Assembly: GCA_016214855.1 (NCBI GenBank)
Contig: JACRMT010000005.1
Location: 1 to 64,000, forward strand
Length of the DNA: 64,000 bases
Direction of reading: 5' to 3'
Source: Nitrospirota bacterium
Lineage (GTDB): Bacteria > Nitrospirota > Thermodesulfovibrionia > Thermodesulfovibrionales > UBA6898
The notes below the pieces were generated by a model. That model did not search any database and was not told where the DNA came from. It saw nothing but the letters and a program-made list of their open reading frames with translations. Below are positions 9,135-17,012 of the stretch, one piece after another; the stretch's first letter is position 1, and each line of letters opens with the position of its first letter. The translations under genes were made by a program, and so were the position numbers.

Positions 9135-11064
9135 AATGCACAGGATCTGATTGGATAACGGTGCCATTATCCCCCACGGCCACAAAGGTGCCATTGCAAT
9201 AGGTCACCCCATCCAAGGTCACCCCATTCAAAAAACCAGTTGAACCATTTGTGCCCAAGTCTCTGGACGTCCACGTTACTCCGTCAGGGGAGGTGTAGAT
9301 CGGACTTAAAAAGCTGGAGGCATCACGTCCCACTGCCACAAAAGTGCCACTACCATATGTTACTCCCCTAAAATAATTAGTTGAACCAGTTGTGCCCAAA
9401 TTTCTGGGTGTCCACGTTATTCCGTCAGGGGAGGTGAGGAAAGGGCTTGCGAGACTAGAGCTAGAAGAACCCACGGCCACAAAGGTGCCATTGCCATAGG
9501 CAATACTCAACAAAGAATCTTGTGCCATTCCCCCGGTTCTGGGTATCCACGCTACTGCGTCGGTGGAGGTGAGGATAATCGGCCTTATAACGTTAGAGAT
9601 ATCATACCCCACGGCAACAAAGGTGCCGTTGCCATAGGTTACCCCAGTCAAGACACCAGCGGCACCAGTTGTTCCGGAGTTACTGGATGTCCACGTTACT
9701 CCGTCAGAGGAGGTGAGGACGGTGCCAGAATCCCCCACTGCGACAAAGGTGCCGTTGCCATAAGTCACCCCCTTCAGGATAACAGTTGTTCCGGAGTTAC
9801 TGGATATCCACGCTACTCCGTCAGAGGAGGTGAGGACGGTGCCAGAATCCCCCACTGCGACAAAGGTGCCGTTGCCATAAGTCACCCCCTTCAAGATAAC
9901 AGTTGTTCCCGAGTTCCTGGATATCAAAGTTATTCCATCAGAGGAGGTGAGGATGGTGTTCCCCACGGCCACAAAGATGCCGTTGCCACAGGCAACACTC
10001 AACAAAAAATCAGTCCTTCCCACGGTTCTGGATGTCCATATCACTCCATCAGGGGAGGTGAAGATCGTGCCATGATCCTCCACGGCGACAAAGATGCCGT
10101 TGCCATAGGCCACACTCACCGAAGCACTAAAATCAATATGCGAGTCTCCGGATGTCCACGTTACTCCGTCAGGAGAGGTGAGGATGGTGCCATCTTCGCC
10201 CACTGCAATAAAGATACTGTTTCCAAAGGTCACCCCCTTTAAAAAACGAGTTCTTGAGCCACTGGACGTCCACGTGACGCCATCACGGGAGGTGAAGATG
10301 GTGCCAGAAGTCGTCACAGGGACCCTATGCCCCCCCACTGCGACAAAGGTGCCGTTACCATAGGCCACACTCACCAAGAAATCCGTTGTTCCAGAGTTAC
10401 TGGATGTCCACGTTACACCATCAGGGGAGGTGAGCATGGTGAAATTACCACCGAATCTCTCCGCCTGTCCTCCCGCCCCCACCGCGACAAAGGTGCCGTT
10501 GCCATAAGTCACCCCATTCAGGATAGCAGTTGTTCCGGAGTTACTGGATGTCCACGTAATTCCATCAGGGGAGGTGAGGATGGTGCCGACAGACCCCACT
10601 GCGACAAAGATGCCGTTGCCATAAGTCACCCCATTCAAGATAACAGTTGTTCCGGAGTTCCTGGATATCCACGTAATTCCATCAGGGGAGGTGAGGATGG
10701 TGCCGACAGACCCCACGGCGACAAAGGTGCCATTGCCATAGGTTACACTCACCAAAATATCCGTCGTTTTCGAGTTTCTGGATGTCCACGCTACTCCATC
10801 AGGGGAGGTGAGGATGGTGCCGACAGACCCCACTGCGACAAAGATGCCGTTGCCATAGGTTACCCCGACAAGGGAATTGCCTTGCGGTAAAGGATATCGC
10901 CAGTGCCATGAGTCGAGTGGTGAGGCAAGTGAAGGTGGAGCGACTGGTGGAGGTGGAGTGACTGACTCACTGCTTCCGCCACCCCCGCAACTTGCCATAA
11001 GAAGAGAAAAGCAGAGCATAAATACTGTAGTGGAAAAAAATAATAAATCCCGTTTCTGTAACAT
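9133..11064 (-). CDS. beta-propeller-type repeat lipoprotein (14 repeats)
   Basis: The product begins with a lipoprotein signal (MLQKRDLL..., lipobox LMASC, Cys26) followed by a Gly/Ser/Pro linker. After it come fourteen copies of a ~39-48 residue unit with consensus GVTYGNGTFVAVG and TSPDGVTWTS; the last copy is partial. The unit resembles BNR/Ycf48-type propeller blades; fourteen could make two seven-bladed propellers. It would sit on the outer or inner membrane facing out; the ligand is unknown. I start at the internal ATG (GGGGGACAAATG) because the longer frame adds a charged stretch that would spoil the signal peptide. Adjacent repeats are nearly identical in DNA, indicating recent amplification. 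Confidence 0.85.
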   Translation of the reverse strand: MLQKRDLLFFSTTVFMLCFSLLMASCGGGGSSESVTPPPPVAPPSLASPLDSWHWRYPLPQGNSLVGVTYGNGIFVAVGSVGTILTSPDGVAWTSRNSKTTDILVSVTYGNGTFVAVGSVGTILTSPDGITWISRNSGTTVILNGVTYGNGIFVAVGSVGTILTSPDGITWTSSNSGTTAILNGVTYGNGTFVAVGAGGQAERFGGNFTMLTSPDGVTWTSSNSGTTDFLVSVAYGNGTFVAVGGHRVPVTTSGTIFTSRDGVTWTSSGSRTRFLKGVTFGNSIFIAVGEDGTILTSPDGVTWTSGDSHIDFSASVSVAYGNGIFVAVEDHGTIFTSPDGVIWTSRTVGRTDFLLSVACGNGIFVAVGNTILTSSDGITLISRNSGTTVILKGVTYGNGTFVAVGDSGTVLTSSDGVAWISSNSGTTVILKGVTYGNGTFVAVGDSGTVLTSSDGVTWTSSNSGTTGAAGVLTGVTYGNGTFVAVGYDISNVIRPIILTSTDAVAWIPRTGGMAQDSLLSIAYGNGTFVAVGSSSSSLASPFLTSPDGITWTPRNLGTTGSTNYFRGVTYGSGTFVAVGRDASSFLSPIYTSPDGVTWTSRDLGTNGSTGFLNGVTLDGVTYCNGTFVAVGDNGTVIQSDPVH

Positions 11065-11082
11065 TTGTCCCCCAAGTGCCTC

Positions 11083-11091
11083 ATTATAGCA
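11083..11091 (-). promoter_or_regulatory. extended -10 promoter of the propeller lipoprotein gene
   Basis: On the minus strand the sequence reads TGCTATAAT, an extended -10 element with a perfect TATAAT, about 20 bases before the chosen ATG. No good -35 box is visible at 16-18 bases, which is common for extended -10 promoters. Confidence 0.55.
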
Positions 11092-11161
11092 CACGGATCT
11101 TTTCAACGAAACAATAGTTGTTGCCAATTATCGCACATAGTAGGCACCATTTTATCGCTTC

Positions 11162-11191
11162 TTGACACCTCTTTTATGTCTGCCTGATAAA
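11162..11191 (+). promoter_or_regulatory. promoter of the DUF6516 toxin-antitoxin pair
   Basis: TTGACA (11162-11167) is followed after 18 bases by GATAAA (11186-11191). It lies upstream of the palindrome that abuts the toxin start codon and points toward the toxin-antitoxin genes. Confidence 0.5.
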
Positions 11192-11229
11192 ATTTGCTGC
11201 CAAGTAAAATAATGTTGCCCGATCACGCT

Positions 11230-11250
11230 GGTTGGTATACAATACCAACC
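11230..11250. promoter_or_regulatory. perfect palindrome directly before the toxin start codon (probable operator)
   Basis: GGTTGGTAT, spacer ACA, ATACCAACC form a perfect 9 bp inverted repeat that ends one base before the toxin ATG. It replaces the ribosome-binding site. A DNA-binding antitoxin dimer could use it for autoregulation, or in mRNA it could form a hairpin that hides the start. Both readings fit a self-limiting toxin-antitoxin operon. Confidence 0.65.
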
Positions 11251-11547
11251 ATGAAGGCACGTCTTATCCTGCACACAAAGGAAATGAAAGATGACGAGAT
11301 CGTAGAGATCAAACTCTGGCAGGTGCCAGTAACGCCGGATAAACCAAATGGGGTGAAGATATCACTTATATATGTGAAGGCCGGGAAACGACTTGTCTGT
11401 TATGACAATGCAGAGGGCAAGGGGTATCATCGGCATTTTCTCGAGGCAGAGTCGCCGTATAGGTTTCACGATATCTGGAAATTGCTGAATGATTTCAAGA
11501 AAGACGTTACACGGATAAGAGGAAGGAGATGGGACGATGAAAGTTAA
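11251..11547 (+). CDS. DUF6516-family putative toxin
   Basis: The 98-residue protein has a conserved-looking block KGYHRHFLEAESPYRFHDIW followed by LLNDFKKDV, which I associate with the DUF6516 family found next to HTH antitoxins. The His/Arg/Glu cluster could be catalytic, though the activity is not known to me. The start at ATG 11251 follows the palindrome directly; a longer frame upstream would run through the operator and is rejected. It overlaps the antitoxin gene by 11 bases. Here the toxin comes first, opposite to vapBC. Confidence 0.65.
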   Translation: MKARLILHTKEMKDDEIVEIKLWQVPVTPDKPNGVKISLIYVKAGKRLVCYDNAEGKGYHRHFLEAESPYRFHDIWKLLNDFKKDVTRIRGRRWDDES

Positions 11548-11902
11548 AACGATACATATTGAGGTGAAGAGTCTGGACAGCGCATTAAAGGAGGCCGGTG
11601 AGGTCTTTGAAAAGATTGCACAGGGCAAGGTCGTGAAGAAAAAAGATGCCATTTATTTCAGCAATCTCAAAGAGATGCGGCGGGCGCTTACGGAGAAAAG
11701 GCTGGAACTGCTCCATATCGTGAAGAAGCAAAAACCGTCTTCGGTGTATGAACTGTCAAAGATGCTGCACCGCGATCTCAAGAATGTGCTCCAGGATGTC
11801 GAATATCTGCGTGAGCTCGGAGTCCTTGAGGTGGAAGAGACGAATGACAGGAAAATCCCCAAGGTGGAGTATGACAAGATAGCACTTGAAGTGGCGGTTT
11901 AG
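11537..11902 (+). CDS. winged-helix antitoxin/regulator partner of DUF6516 (HVO_A0114-like)
   Basis: This 121-residue protein has a short N-terminal strand-helix part (about 1-50) and a winged-helix DNA-binding region (about 55-115) in which SSVYELSKMLHRDLKNVLQDVEYL reads as the recognition part. It matches the MarR-like antitoxin type of DUF6516 modules. The likely binding site is the palindrome before the toxin start. AAAGTTAAA follows the ATG; the coding overlap with the toxin gives coupled translation. Confidence 0.7.
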   Translation: MKVKTIHIEVKSLDSALKEAGEVFEKIAQGKVVKKKDAIYFSNLKEMRRALTEKRLELLHIVKKQKPSSVYELSKMLHRDLKNVLQDVEYLRELGVLEVEETNDRKIPKVEYDKIALEVAV

Positions 11903-11908
11903 CTTTAA

Positions 11909-11974
11909 TAGGTTCGGAAATCCTTAACTGCGTGTTACGTTCTTTCGGACATTCACAGTTGCACTTGTTTCTTA
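11909..11974 (+). repeat. right copy of the ~65 bp imperfect direct repeat
   Basis: This is the second copy of the repeat seen at 8846-8912, same orientation, beginning 6 bases after the antitoxin stop codon. It closes a 3.1 kb interval containing the propeller lipoprotein and the toxin-antitoxin pair. Confidence 0.75.
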
Positions 11975-11987
11975 GCACAATAATTTA

Positions 11988-12473
11988 ATGAAAAAAAGCT
12001 TTAATGTGATTGTTAAGAACTTGCAGGGCATCGCTTTTCCAGCATACTGCATTGTATGCGGACGACCGCATAATAATCAGCATGGCACGATAGAAGTTAC
12101 TCCGCGTGGTGCCTACTGGCATCATCTTATCTCTTCTATTGACGACATATCCTCAAAGAGACATGTGATATCTGTGCCTGGACATCCTAAATGTTTGAGA
12201 TCGGTGCGACAGTCTTTTTGGATCCGCTGGCTTTTCATAATTTCGATTATTATTCCTACTACTATTTACGGTGCAGCAAAAGATTGGAGTAGATTTCACA
12301 TATTAGGAATCGATTTGATAATCGCGTCGCCCTTTATTGTCTGGCATCTCGCAAATCCTCTGCCGATCGAATACACTCATATGAGCGGCAAATATATTTT
12401 TTCATTTACAGATAGATATTATGCTGAGCGTTTTGCCACATTAAATAACTCGAAAATCGAGGAGCGACGCTAA
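11988..12473 (+). CDS. hypothetical two-span membrane protein with CxxC
   Basis: The 161-residue product has an N-terminal soluble part with CIVCGRP (Cys21/Cys24), suggesting a metal site, and two hydrophobic segments (about 82-103 and 107-127), then a short C-terminal domain. I do not recognise the family. It stands alone between the toxin-antitoxin pair and convergent hisF, and its base composition is more A+T-rich than the his genes, which fits an accessory gene. Confidence 0.6.
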   Translation: MKKSFNVIVKNLQGIAFPAYCIVCGRPHNNQHGTIEVTPRGAYWHHLISSIDDISSKRHVISVPGHPKCLRSVRQSFWIRWLFIISIIIPTTIYGAAKDWSRFHILGIDLIIASPFIVWHLANPLPIEYTHMSGKYIFSFTDRYYAERFATLNNSKIEERR

Positions 12474-12515
12474 CGACTCAATCAACCCGACGCGGATTAA
12501 ATGGAGAAAATTCTT

Positions 12516-13448
12516 TTAGAGTCTTATCGGTACGTTTCGTTCCCTGAGGTATTCCTTTGCTTCGTGTACCGAGTATTCCCTGAAGTGAAAGATCGAGGCT
12601 GCGAGTGCTGCATCTGCCTTCCCTGCAGTAAGACCCTCATAAATATGTTCAAGGTTGCCGACGCCGCCTGAGGCGATCACCGGTATCGAGACCGCCTCGG
12701 AAATGGTCCGGGTCAGCTCGATATCATACCCGTCTTTTGTGCCGTCCTTGTCCATGGAGGTGAGCATGAATTCTCCTGCGCCAAGCTCTTCCATCTTCTT
12801 CGCCCATTTCACAGCATTGATCAGCTTCATCTGACGGCCGCCATGGGTCGAGATCGCCCAGGATAATGTCTGGTCGCTTTCTTTCAAATCCCCCCAACCC
12901 CCCTTTTCTAAAGTGGGGCTTTCTGAAGTTCCCCTCTTTGACAAAGAGGGGCGAGGGGAGATTTTTCCAGTGATATCGAGGATGACATCTTTCAGCGATG
13001 CATCATTAAACCAGTCTTCACCGGTTGCCTTGGCCATATTGTCAGCGACCCTTTTTGCATCGATCGCAACGACAATGCACTGGCTGCCGAACTTCTCTGC
13101 AGCGCGGCTGATGAAATGCGGGTCTTTCACTGCGGTCGTGTTGATAGAAACCTTGTCACAGCCTGAATTGAGCAGGTTGCGTATGTCCTCAATGGTCTTG
13201 ATCCCGCCGCCGACTGTCAGAGGCATGAATACGTCCTCAGCGGTCTTTTCGACAATATCAAGGATGATCTTCCTTTTTTCGTGGGAAGCGGTTATGTCGA
13301 GGAATATGAGTTCGTCAGCGCCCTGTTCGTCATAGAACTTTGCGTTTTCGACCGGGTCTCCGGCATCACGCAAGTTGACGAAGCTCACGCCCTTGACCAC
13401 GCGGCCGTCCTTGACATCGAGACAGGGGATGATGCGTTTAGCTAACAT
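12516..13448 (-). CDS. hisF: imidazole glycerol phosphate synthase, cyclase subunit
   Basis: HisF makes imidazole glycerol phosphate and AICAR from PRFAR and ammonia delivered by HisH. The TIM-barrel motifs are intact: Asp11 in CLDVKDG, Asp130 in VVAIDAK, then [19 protein letters not shown] and VIASGG. The protein is 310 residues instead of about 255 because of a long insertion at about 134-197. Residues about 163-188 of that insertion ([14 protein letters not shown]...) are encoded by a dispersed palindromic repeat in frame. The loop lies after the catalytic strand, away from the core, so activity is probably kept. hisA is immediately upstream on the same strand. Confidence 0.95.
   Translation of the reverse strand: MLAKRIIPCLDVKDGRVVKGVSFVNLRDAGDPVENAKFYDEQGADELIFLDITASHEKRKIILDIVEKTAEDVFMPLTVGGGIKTIEDIRNLLNSGCDKVSINTTAVKDPHFISRAAEKFGSQCIVVAIDAKRVADNMAKATGEDWFNDASLKDVILDITGKISPRPSLSKRGTSESPTLEKGGWGDLKESDQTLSWAISTHGGRQMKLINAVKWAKKMEELGAGEFMLTSMDKDGTKDGYDIELTRTISEAVSIPVIASGGVGNLEHIYEGLTAGKADAALAASIFHFREYSVHEAKEYLRERNVPIRL
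12886..12964. repeat. palindromic MITE-like repeat inserted in frame in hisF
   Basis: The 79-base element starts AAATCCCCCC and ends GAGGGGAGATTT, so its ends are inverted. Inside it are two palindromes: a perfect one, CCCCTCTTTG-A-CAAAGAGGGG (12931-12951), and an imperfect CCCCCCTTTT/AAAGTGGGG. It keeps the hisF reading frame open. It looks like a small non-autonomous dispersed repeat. Confidence 0.85.
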
Positions 13449-13458
13449 GGGAGAGACC

Positions 13459-13507
13459 GTAATGGGTGATGAGTAATGAGTGATGGGTGAAAGGTGAAAT
13501 GAAAAAT
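13459..13507. repeat. heptanucleotide repeat array between hisA and hisF
   Basis: Seven successive 7-base units follow the pattern GTRATGR and then drift: GTAATGG, GTGATGA, GTAATGA, GTGATGG, GTGAAAG, GTGAAAT, GAAAAAT. The array ends with AAAAATGGCAAA, the same sequence that follows the array at 7669, so the two are related copies. It fills the short gap between the two his genes. Confidence 0.8.
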
Positions 13508-13544
13508 GGCAAAATAAAATGCATGATCTTTTGCGGATAATTGG

Positions 13545-14273
13545 TCATTGCGTATTTTGTTCCGTCAGTTTTATTGCTTCTTTAAGGTCGAGGGAACCGG
13601 CATAGATTGCCTTTCCGGTGATAGCGCCCCAGAGGTTCGGGATCTTCAGAAGGTTGCGAATGTCATCTATATTTGCGATGCCTCCTGATGCAATGACCGG
13701 GATAGTTACGGTCCTTGCCATCTCTTCCTGTGCCTGGATATTCGGACCTGTGAGCATGCCGTCGCGGGCGATGTCAGTATAAATAATGCCTCCCACGCCG
13801 ACGGTCTCGACCCGCTTTGCCAACTCGATCGCATCAATGCTGCTCACCTCTTCCCACCCCTTCACCGCCACCTTGCCGTCCTTGGCATCAATACCGATGA
13901 AGATCTTGCCGGGAAACTGTTTGCATGCCTCCATGAAGAAGGAGGGGTCTTCTATGGCTGATGTGCCTATGATCACCCGGTTGATGCCGGCCGAAATAAG
14001 CCGGTCTACAGTAACAATATCCCTGATGCCGCCGCCGACCTCGATGATCATTTTGACACTCTTTCTGATCTCCATGATCTTGCTGAGGTTCTGCTGGCTG
14101 CCGGTAAAAGCGCCGTCAAGGTCTACGACATGGAGTACTTTTGCACCCATGGCCTCCCATTTTTTTGCCGTGCCTGCGGCATCGCGGGAATAGACCGTGA
14201 CAGCCTCTTTCCGCCCCTGTTCGAGCCTTACGCAGACGCCGTCCTTCAAATCTATTGCAGGAATAATAAGCAT
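13545..14273 (-). CDS. hisA: phosphoribosylformimino-AICAR ribotide isomerase
   Basis: The 242-residue TIM barrel has the HisA signature at both ends: PAIDLKDG with catalytic Asp8 and GIDAKDGKVAVKGW with Asp129, plus VGGGIR and ASGGI phosphate-binding loops. HisA isomerises ProFAR to PRFAR, the substrate of HisF encoded next. The length is normal and no repeat insertion is present, unlike hisF. Its start faces a divergent DUF3108 gene across a short A+T-rich gap that should hold promoters for both. Confidence 0.95.
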   Translation of the reverse strand: MLIIPAIDLKDGVCVRLEQGRKEAVTVYSRDAAGTAKKWEAMGAKVLHVVDLDGAFTGSQQNLSKIMEIRKSVKMIIEVGGGIRDIVTVDRLISAGINRVIIGTSAIEDPSFFMEACKQFPGKIFIGIDAKDGKVAVKGWEEVSSIDAIELAKRVETVGVGGIIYTDIARDGMLTGPNIQAQEEMARTVTIPVIASGGIANIDDIRNLLKIPNLWGAITGKAIYAGSLDLKEAIKLTEQNTQ

Positions 14274-14321
14274 GTATTACTATACCAAAAACCTTTTTTA
14301 AATTATAGTGTTAACCAATCC

Positions 14322-15128
14322 ATGGATACCATGAAGAGAAAATCAGAATATACAGCGGCAGGGATGCCGTTTTCCCGGAACAGTGCTGCGGCAGGTATAG
14401 TTCTGGCTGCCGGTGTTCTCTGCCTGATACTGTTGCTGCCTGCTGTTTCGCCGGCTTTTACCGTTCCCGAAAAGCTCATCTTTGATCTCAGCTGGACGGG
14501 CGTGAAGGCAGGGACTGCCGTACTTGAGGCAGTGGATGAAAAAGAGACGATACGACTGATCTCTACCGCAAACTCTGCTGCGTGGGTCTCGGTATTCTAC
14601 ACGGTTGACGACAGGGTGGACTCGGTGCTCGCCAAGGGCAAGTCCCAGGTATTCATCGGACAGACCAGGAACTTCAGGCTGAAGATCAGGGAGGGTAAGC
14701 ACAGAAGAGACAAGGAGATCGTTTTCGACCATAGTAGGCATACAGCCCTGTACATCGATCATCTTGATAAGGACAGAGAACGGAAAGAGCAGACTGTTCA
14801 CGAAAATGTATTTGACCCTCTGTCGGTCCTCTACTATGTGAGGACCCTGAAGCTTGAGGTCGGAAAACCGGCCTATGTGGATATCTTTGACAGCAGTAAA
14901 CTCTGGAATGTCGAGGTCCAGGTGCTCAGAAAGGAAAAGATCAGCACGATCCTCGGCGAAGTGGAGACTATAGTCATCAAGCCCCTGATGAGATCAGAAG
15001 GCATCTTCAACCGCAAGGGAGAGATGCTTATCTGGCTGACCGACGACCAGAAGAGGATCCCGGTCAAAATGCAGACCAAGGTCGCTGTCGGGTCCATTAC
15101 AGCCACACTGGCCGGAGGGCGTTATTGA
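14322..15128 (+). CDS. DUF3108-family exported protein
   Basis: A 268-residue protein with a hydrophobic N-terminal segment (about 20-46, ending SPAFTVPEKL) that reads as a signal peptide with a long basic start. The mature part begins LIFDLSWTGVKAGTA and contains FDPLSVLYYVRTL, both typical of DUF3108 proteins, thought to be periplasmic beta-rich proteins. ATG 14322 is preferred; ATG 14331 is also possible. The open frame extends further upstream into hisA but has no signal for that. It lies just before msbA, so a role in the envelope is likely. Confidence 0.8.
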   Translation: MDTMKRKSEYTAAGMPFSRNSAAAGIVLAAGVLCLILLLPAVSPAFTVPEKLIFDLSWTGVKAGTAVLEAVDEKETIRLISTANSAAWVSVFYTVDDRVDSVLAKGKSQVFIGQTRNFRLKIREGKHRRDKEIVFDHSRHTALYIDHLDKDRERKEQTVHENVFDPLSVLYYVRTLKLEVGKPAYVDIFDSSKLWNVEVQVLRKEKISTILGEVETIVIKPLMRSEGIFNRKGEMLIWLTDDQKRIPVKMQTKVAVGSITATLAGGRY

Positions 15129-15218
15129 TCGGTTTGTGGTAAGAGCAGTTCTGAATTCTCTGCATAGAAAGTTTGACGTGAGGGCGATGGCCCGCCGCTG
15201 ACCATAGGGAGATATTTT

Positions 15219-16937
15219 TTGTCGGAAGATTATAAAAAAATTGTTCAGCTCGTAAAACCGTATTGGCGCAGGGTTGCCCTTGCCGGGATAATCAGCGTCA
15301 TAGTATCGGGACTCAACGCATCTCTTGCCTGGCTGGTAAAGCCTATGATGGATGATATCCTGATCAAAAAGAACACGACGCTGCTCTGGCTGCTCCCTGC
15401 GGCAATATTCCTTATCTTTGTGCTGAGAGGGATGTTCCTTTTTTTTCACGAATATCTCATGAAATCTGCGGCACAGAAGATGGTAATGAACCTCAGAAAT
15501 ACCCTGTATGCTCATATCCTGGACCTGCCGATAGGGTATTTCGGCAAAACGTCGAGCGGAGAACTTATCTCAAGGACAATAAACGATACCTCTATCCTGC
15601 AGGGAGTCATATCGCTTACGGTCAAGGACCTGTTCATCGAGAGCACCACGGTGATCGCGCTTTCCGCTGTCGCTTTCTGGCGGAGATGGGACCTGACGCT
15701 CATTGCGCTCCTGGTCCTGCCGTCCGCTTTTTATATCGTTGGGCGGCTGGGGAAAAGAATAAAACTTATCAGCCGGCGCACCCAGGAAAAAATATCTATT
15801 ATTACGGCATTCCTGAACGAGAGTTTTTCAGGCATCAAGATCATAAAGGCGTTTTCCCGTCAGTCTGATGATCAGGAGCGCTTCGAACGTATAAACAAGG
15901 ATTTCTACCGGGAAAACATGCGCGCGACCAGGGTCTCTGAATTTGCTGCCCTGATCATGGAAGCGGTTGGCGGGATAGGGATCGGGTTTGTCATCTGGTA
16001 TGGCGGCAGACTTATTACCGGCAATGTCATTACGATCGGGGACTTCACCTCATTCCTGACCGCTATTTTTCTGGTCTATACGCCCGCAAAGAGACTTGCC
16101 AAGGTCAGCGTAGGCATACAGCAGACGCGCGGTCCGCTGGAAAGGATATATTCTTTGCTGGCGGAGAAAAAGGAACCGGAAGGCTTTGTTGAACTGAAGC
16201 CGATCTCAAAAGAGATCGAGTTCAGAGGGGTTTCTTTTCAATACCCTTCAGCCAAACAGGAGGCGCTGCGGCATATAGACCTGCATATAAAAAAGGGCGA
16301 CGTGCTTGCCATAGTCGGAAAGAGTGGCGGCGGCAAGACCACTCTTATTAATCTGCTGCCCCGGTTTTACGTGCCGACAGAAGGAGCTATTTTTATTGAC
16401 GGCACGGATATATCTTCTGCCACGCTTCATTCATTGAGGAGCCAGTTCGGCATCGTAAGTCAGGAAGTGATACTTTTTGATGACACTATTTTTGCCAATA
16501 TAGCATATGGAAAACCCGGTGCAGTCATGGCAGAGGTGATAGCCGCGTCAAAGGCTGCTTATGCGCATGACTTTATTATGGAGCTTCCTCAGGGGTACGA
16601 TACCATGATCGGTGAAAGGGGGGTGAGGCTTTCCGGAGGGCAGCGCCAGAGACTCTCGATCGCCCGGGCCATACTCAGTAACCCGCCTGTTCTCATACTC
16701 GATGAAGCGACCTCGTCCCTTGACACCTCGTCGGAGATGATGGTGCAGAAGGCTCTTGAGAATCTCATGGAGAACAGGACGACCTTTGTGATCGCACACC
16801 GGCTTTCCACCGTGAAAAGAGCGGACAGGATAATTGTTCTGGACAAGGGCATGATCGTCGAGTCCGGGACCCATCAGGAGCTCTTTGAACAGAACGGGAT
16901 ATACCGGGACCTGTATGACCTCCAGTTCAGCCGATAG
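15219..16937 (+). CDS. msbA: lipid A/LPS flippase ABC transporter (MsbA-like)
   Basis: The 572-residue half-transporter has six predicted spans in the first 320 residues and one nucleotide-binding domain with Walker A GKSGGGKTT, signature LSGGQRQRLSIARAI and Walker B VLILDEATSSLD. MsbA flips core-lipid A across the inner membrane. The start is TTG with GGGAG a few bases before it. Neighbouring LPS glycosyltransferases and O-antigen ligase support the LPS assignment over a generic multidrug exporter. Confidence 0.9.
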   Translation: MSEDYKKIVQLVKPYWRRVALAGIISVIVSGLNASLAWLVKPMMDDILIKKNTTLLWLLPAAIFLIFVLRGMFLFFHEYLMKSAAQKMVMNLRNTLYAHILDLPIGYFGKTSSGELISRTINDTSILQGVISLTVKDLFIESTTVIALSAVAFWRRWDLTLIALLVLPSAFYIVGRLGKRIKLISRRTQEKISIITAFLNESFSGIKIIKAFSRQSDDQERFERINKDFYRENMRATRVSEFAALIMEAVGGIGIGFVIWYGGRLITGNVITIGDFTSFLTAIFLVYTPAKRLAKVSVGIQQTRGPLERIYSLLAEKKEPEGFVELKPISKEIEFRGVSFQYPSAKQEALRHIDLHIKKGDVLAIVGKSGGGKTTLINLLPRFYVPTEGAIFIDGTDISSATLHSLRSQFGIVSQEVILFDDTIFANIAYGKPGAVMAEVIAASKAAYAHDFIMELPQGYDTMIGERGVRLSGGQRQRLSIARAILSNPPVLILDEATSSLDTSSEMMVQKALENLMENRTTFVIAHRLSTVKRADRIIVLDKGMIVESGTHQELFEQNGIYRDLYDLQFSR

Positions 16938-17012
16938 CGGTTGGGTACAAAGAAAAACGGGCTGGGAAATGCCGGACAGGAGCAGACAGGTCAGAGAACA
17001 GAGCTGCTGTTT

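Noticed and set aside
10327-10890. 187-codon plus-strand repeat protein (CDKGAVAI repeats)
   Set aside because: It is the antisense image of the propeller repeats; regularity arises from the repeated DNA.
9133-11064. Regular DNA repeats resembling a CRISPR-like or tandem array
   Set aside because: The ~117-base units are codon-aligned, encode one long protein with a lipoprotein signal, and lack spacers of constant size.
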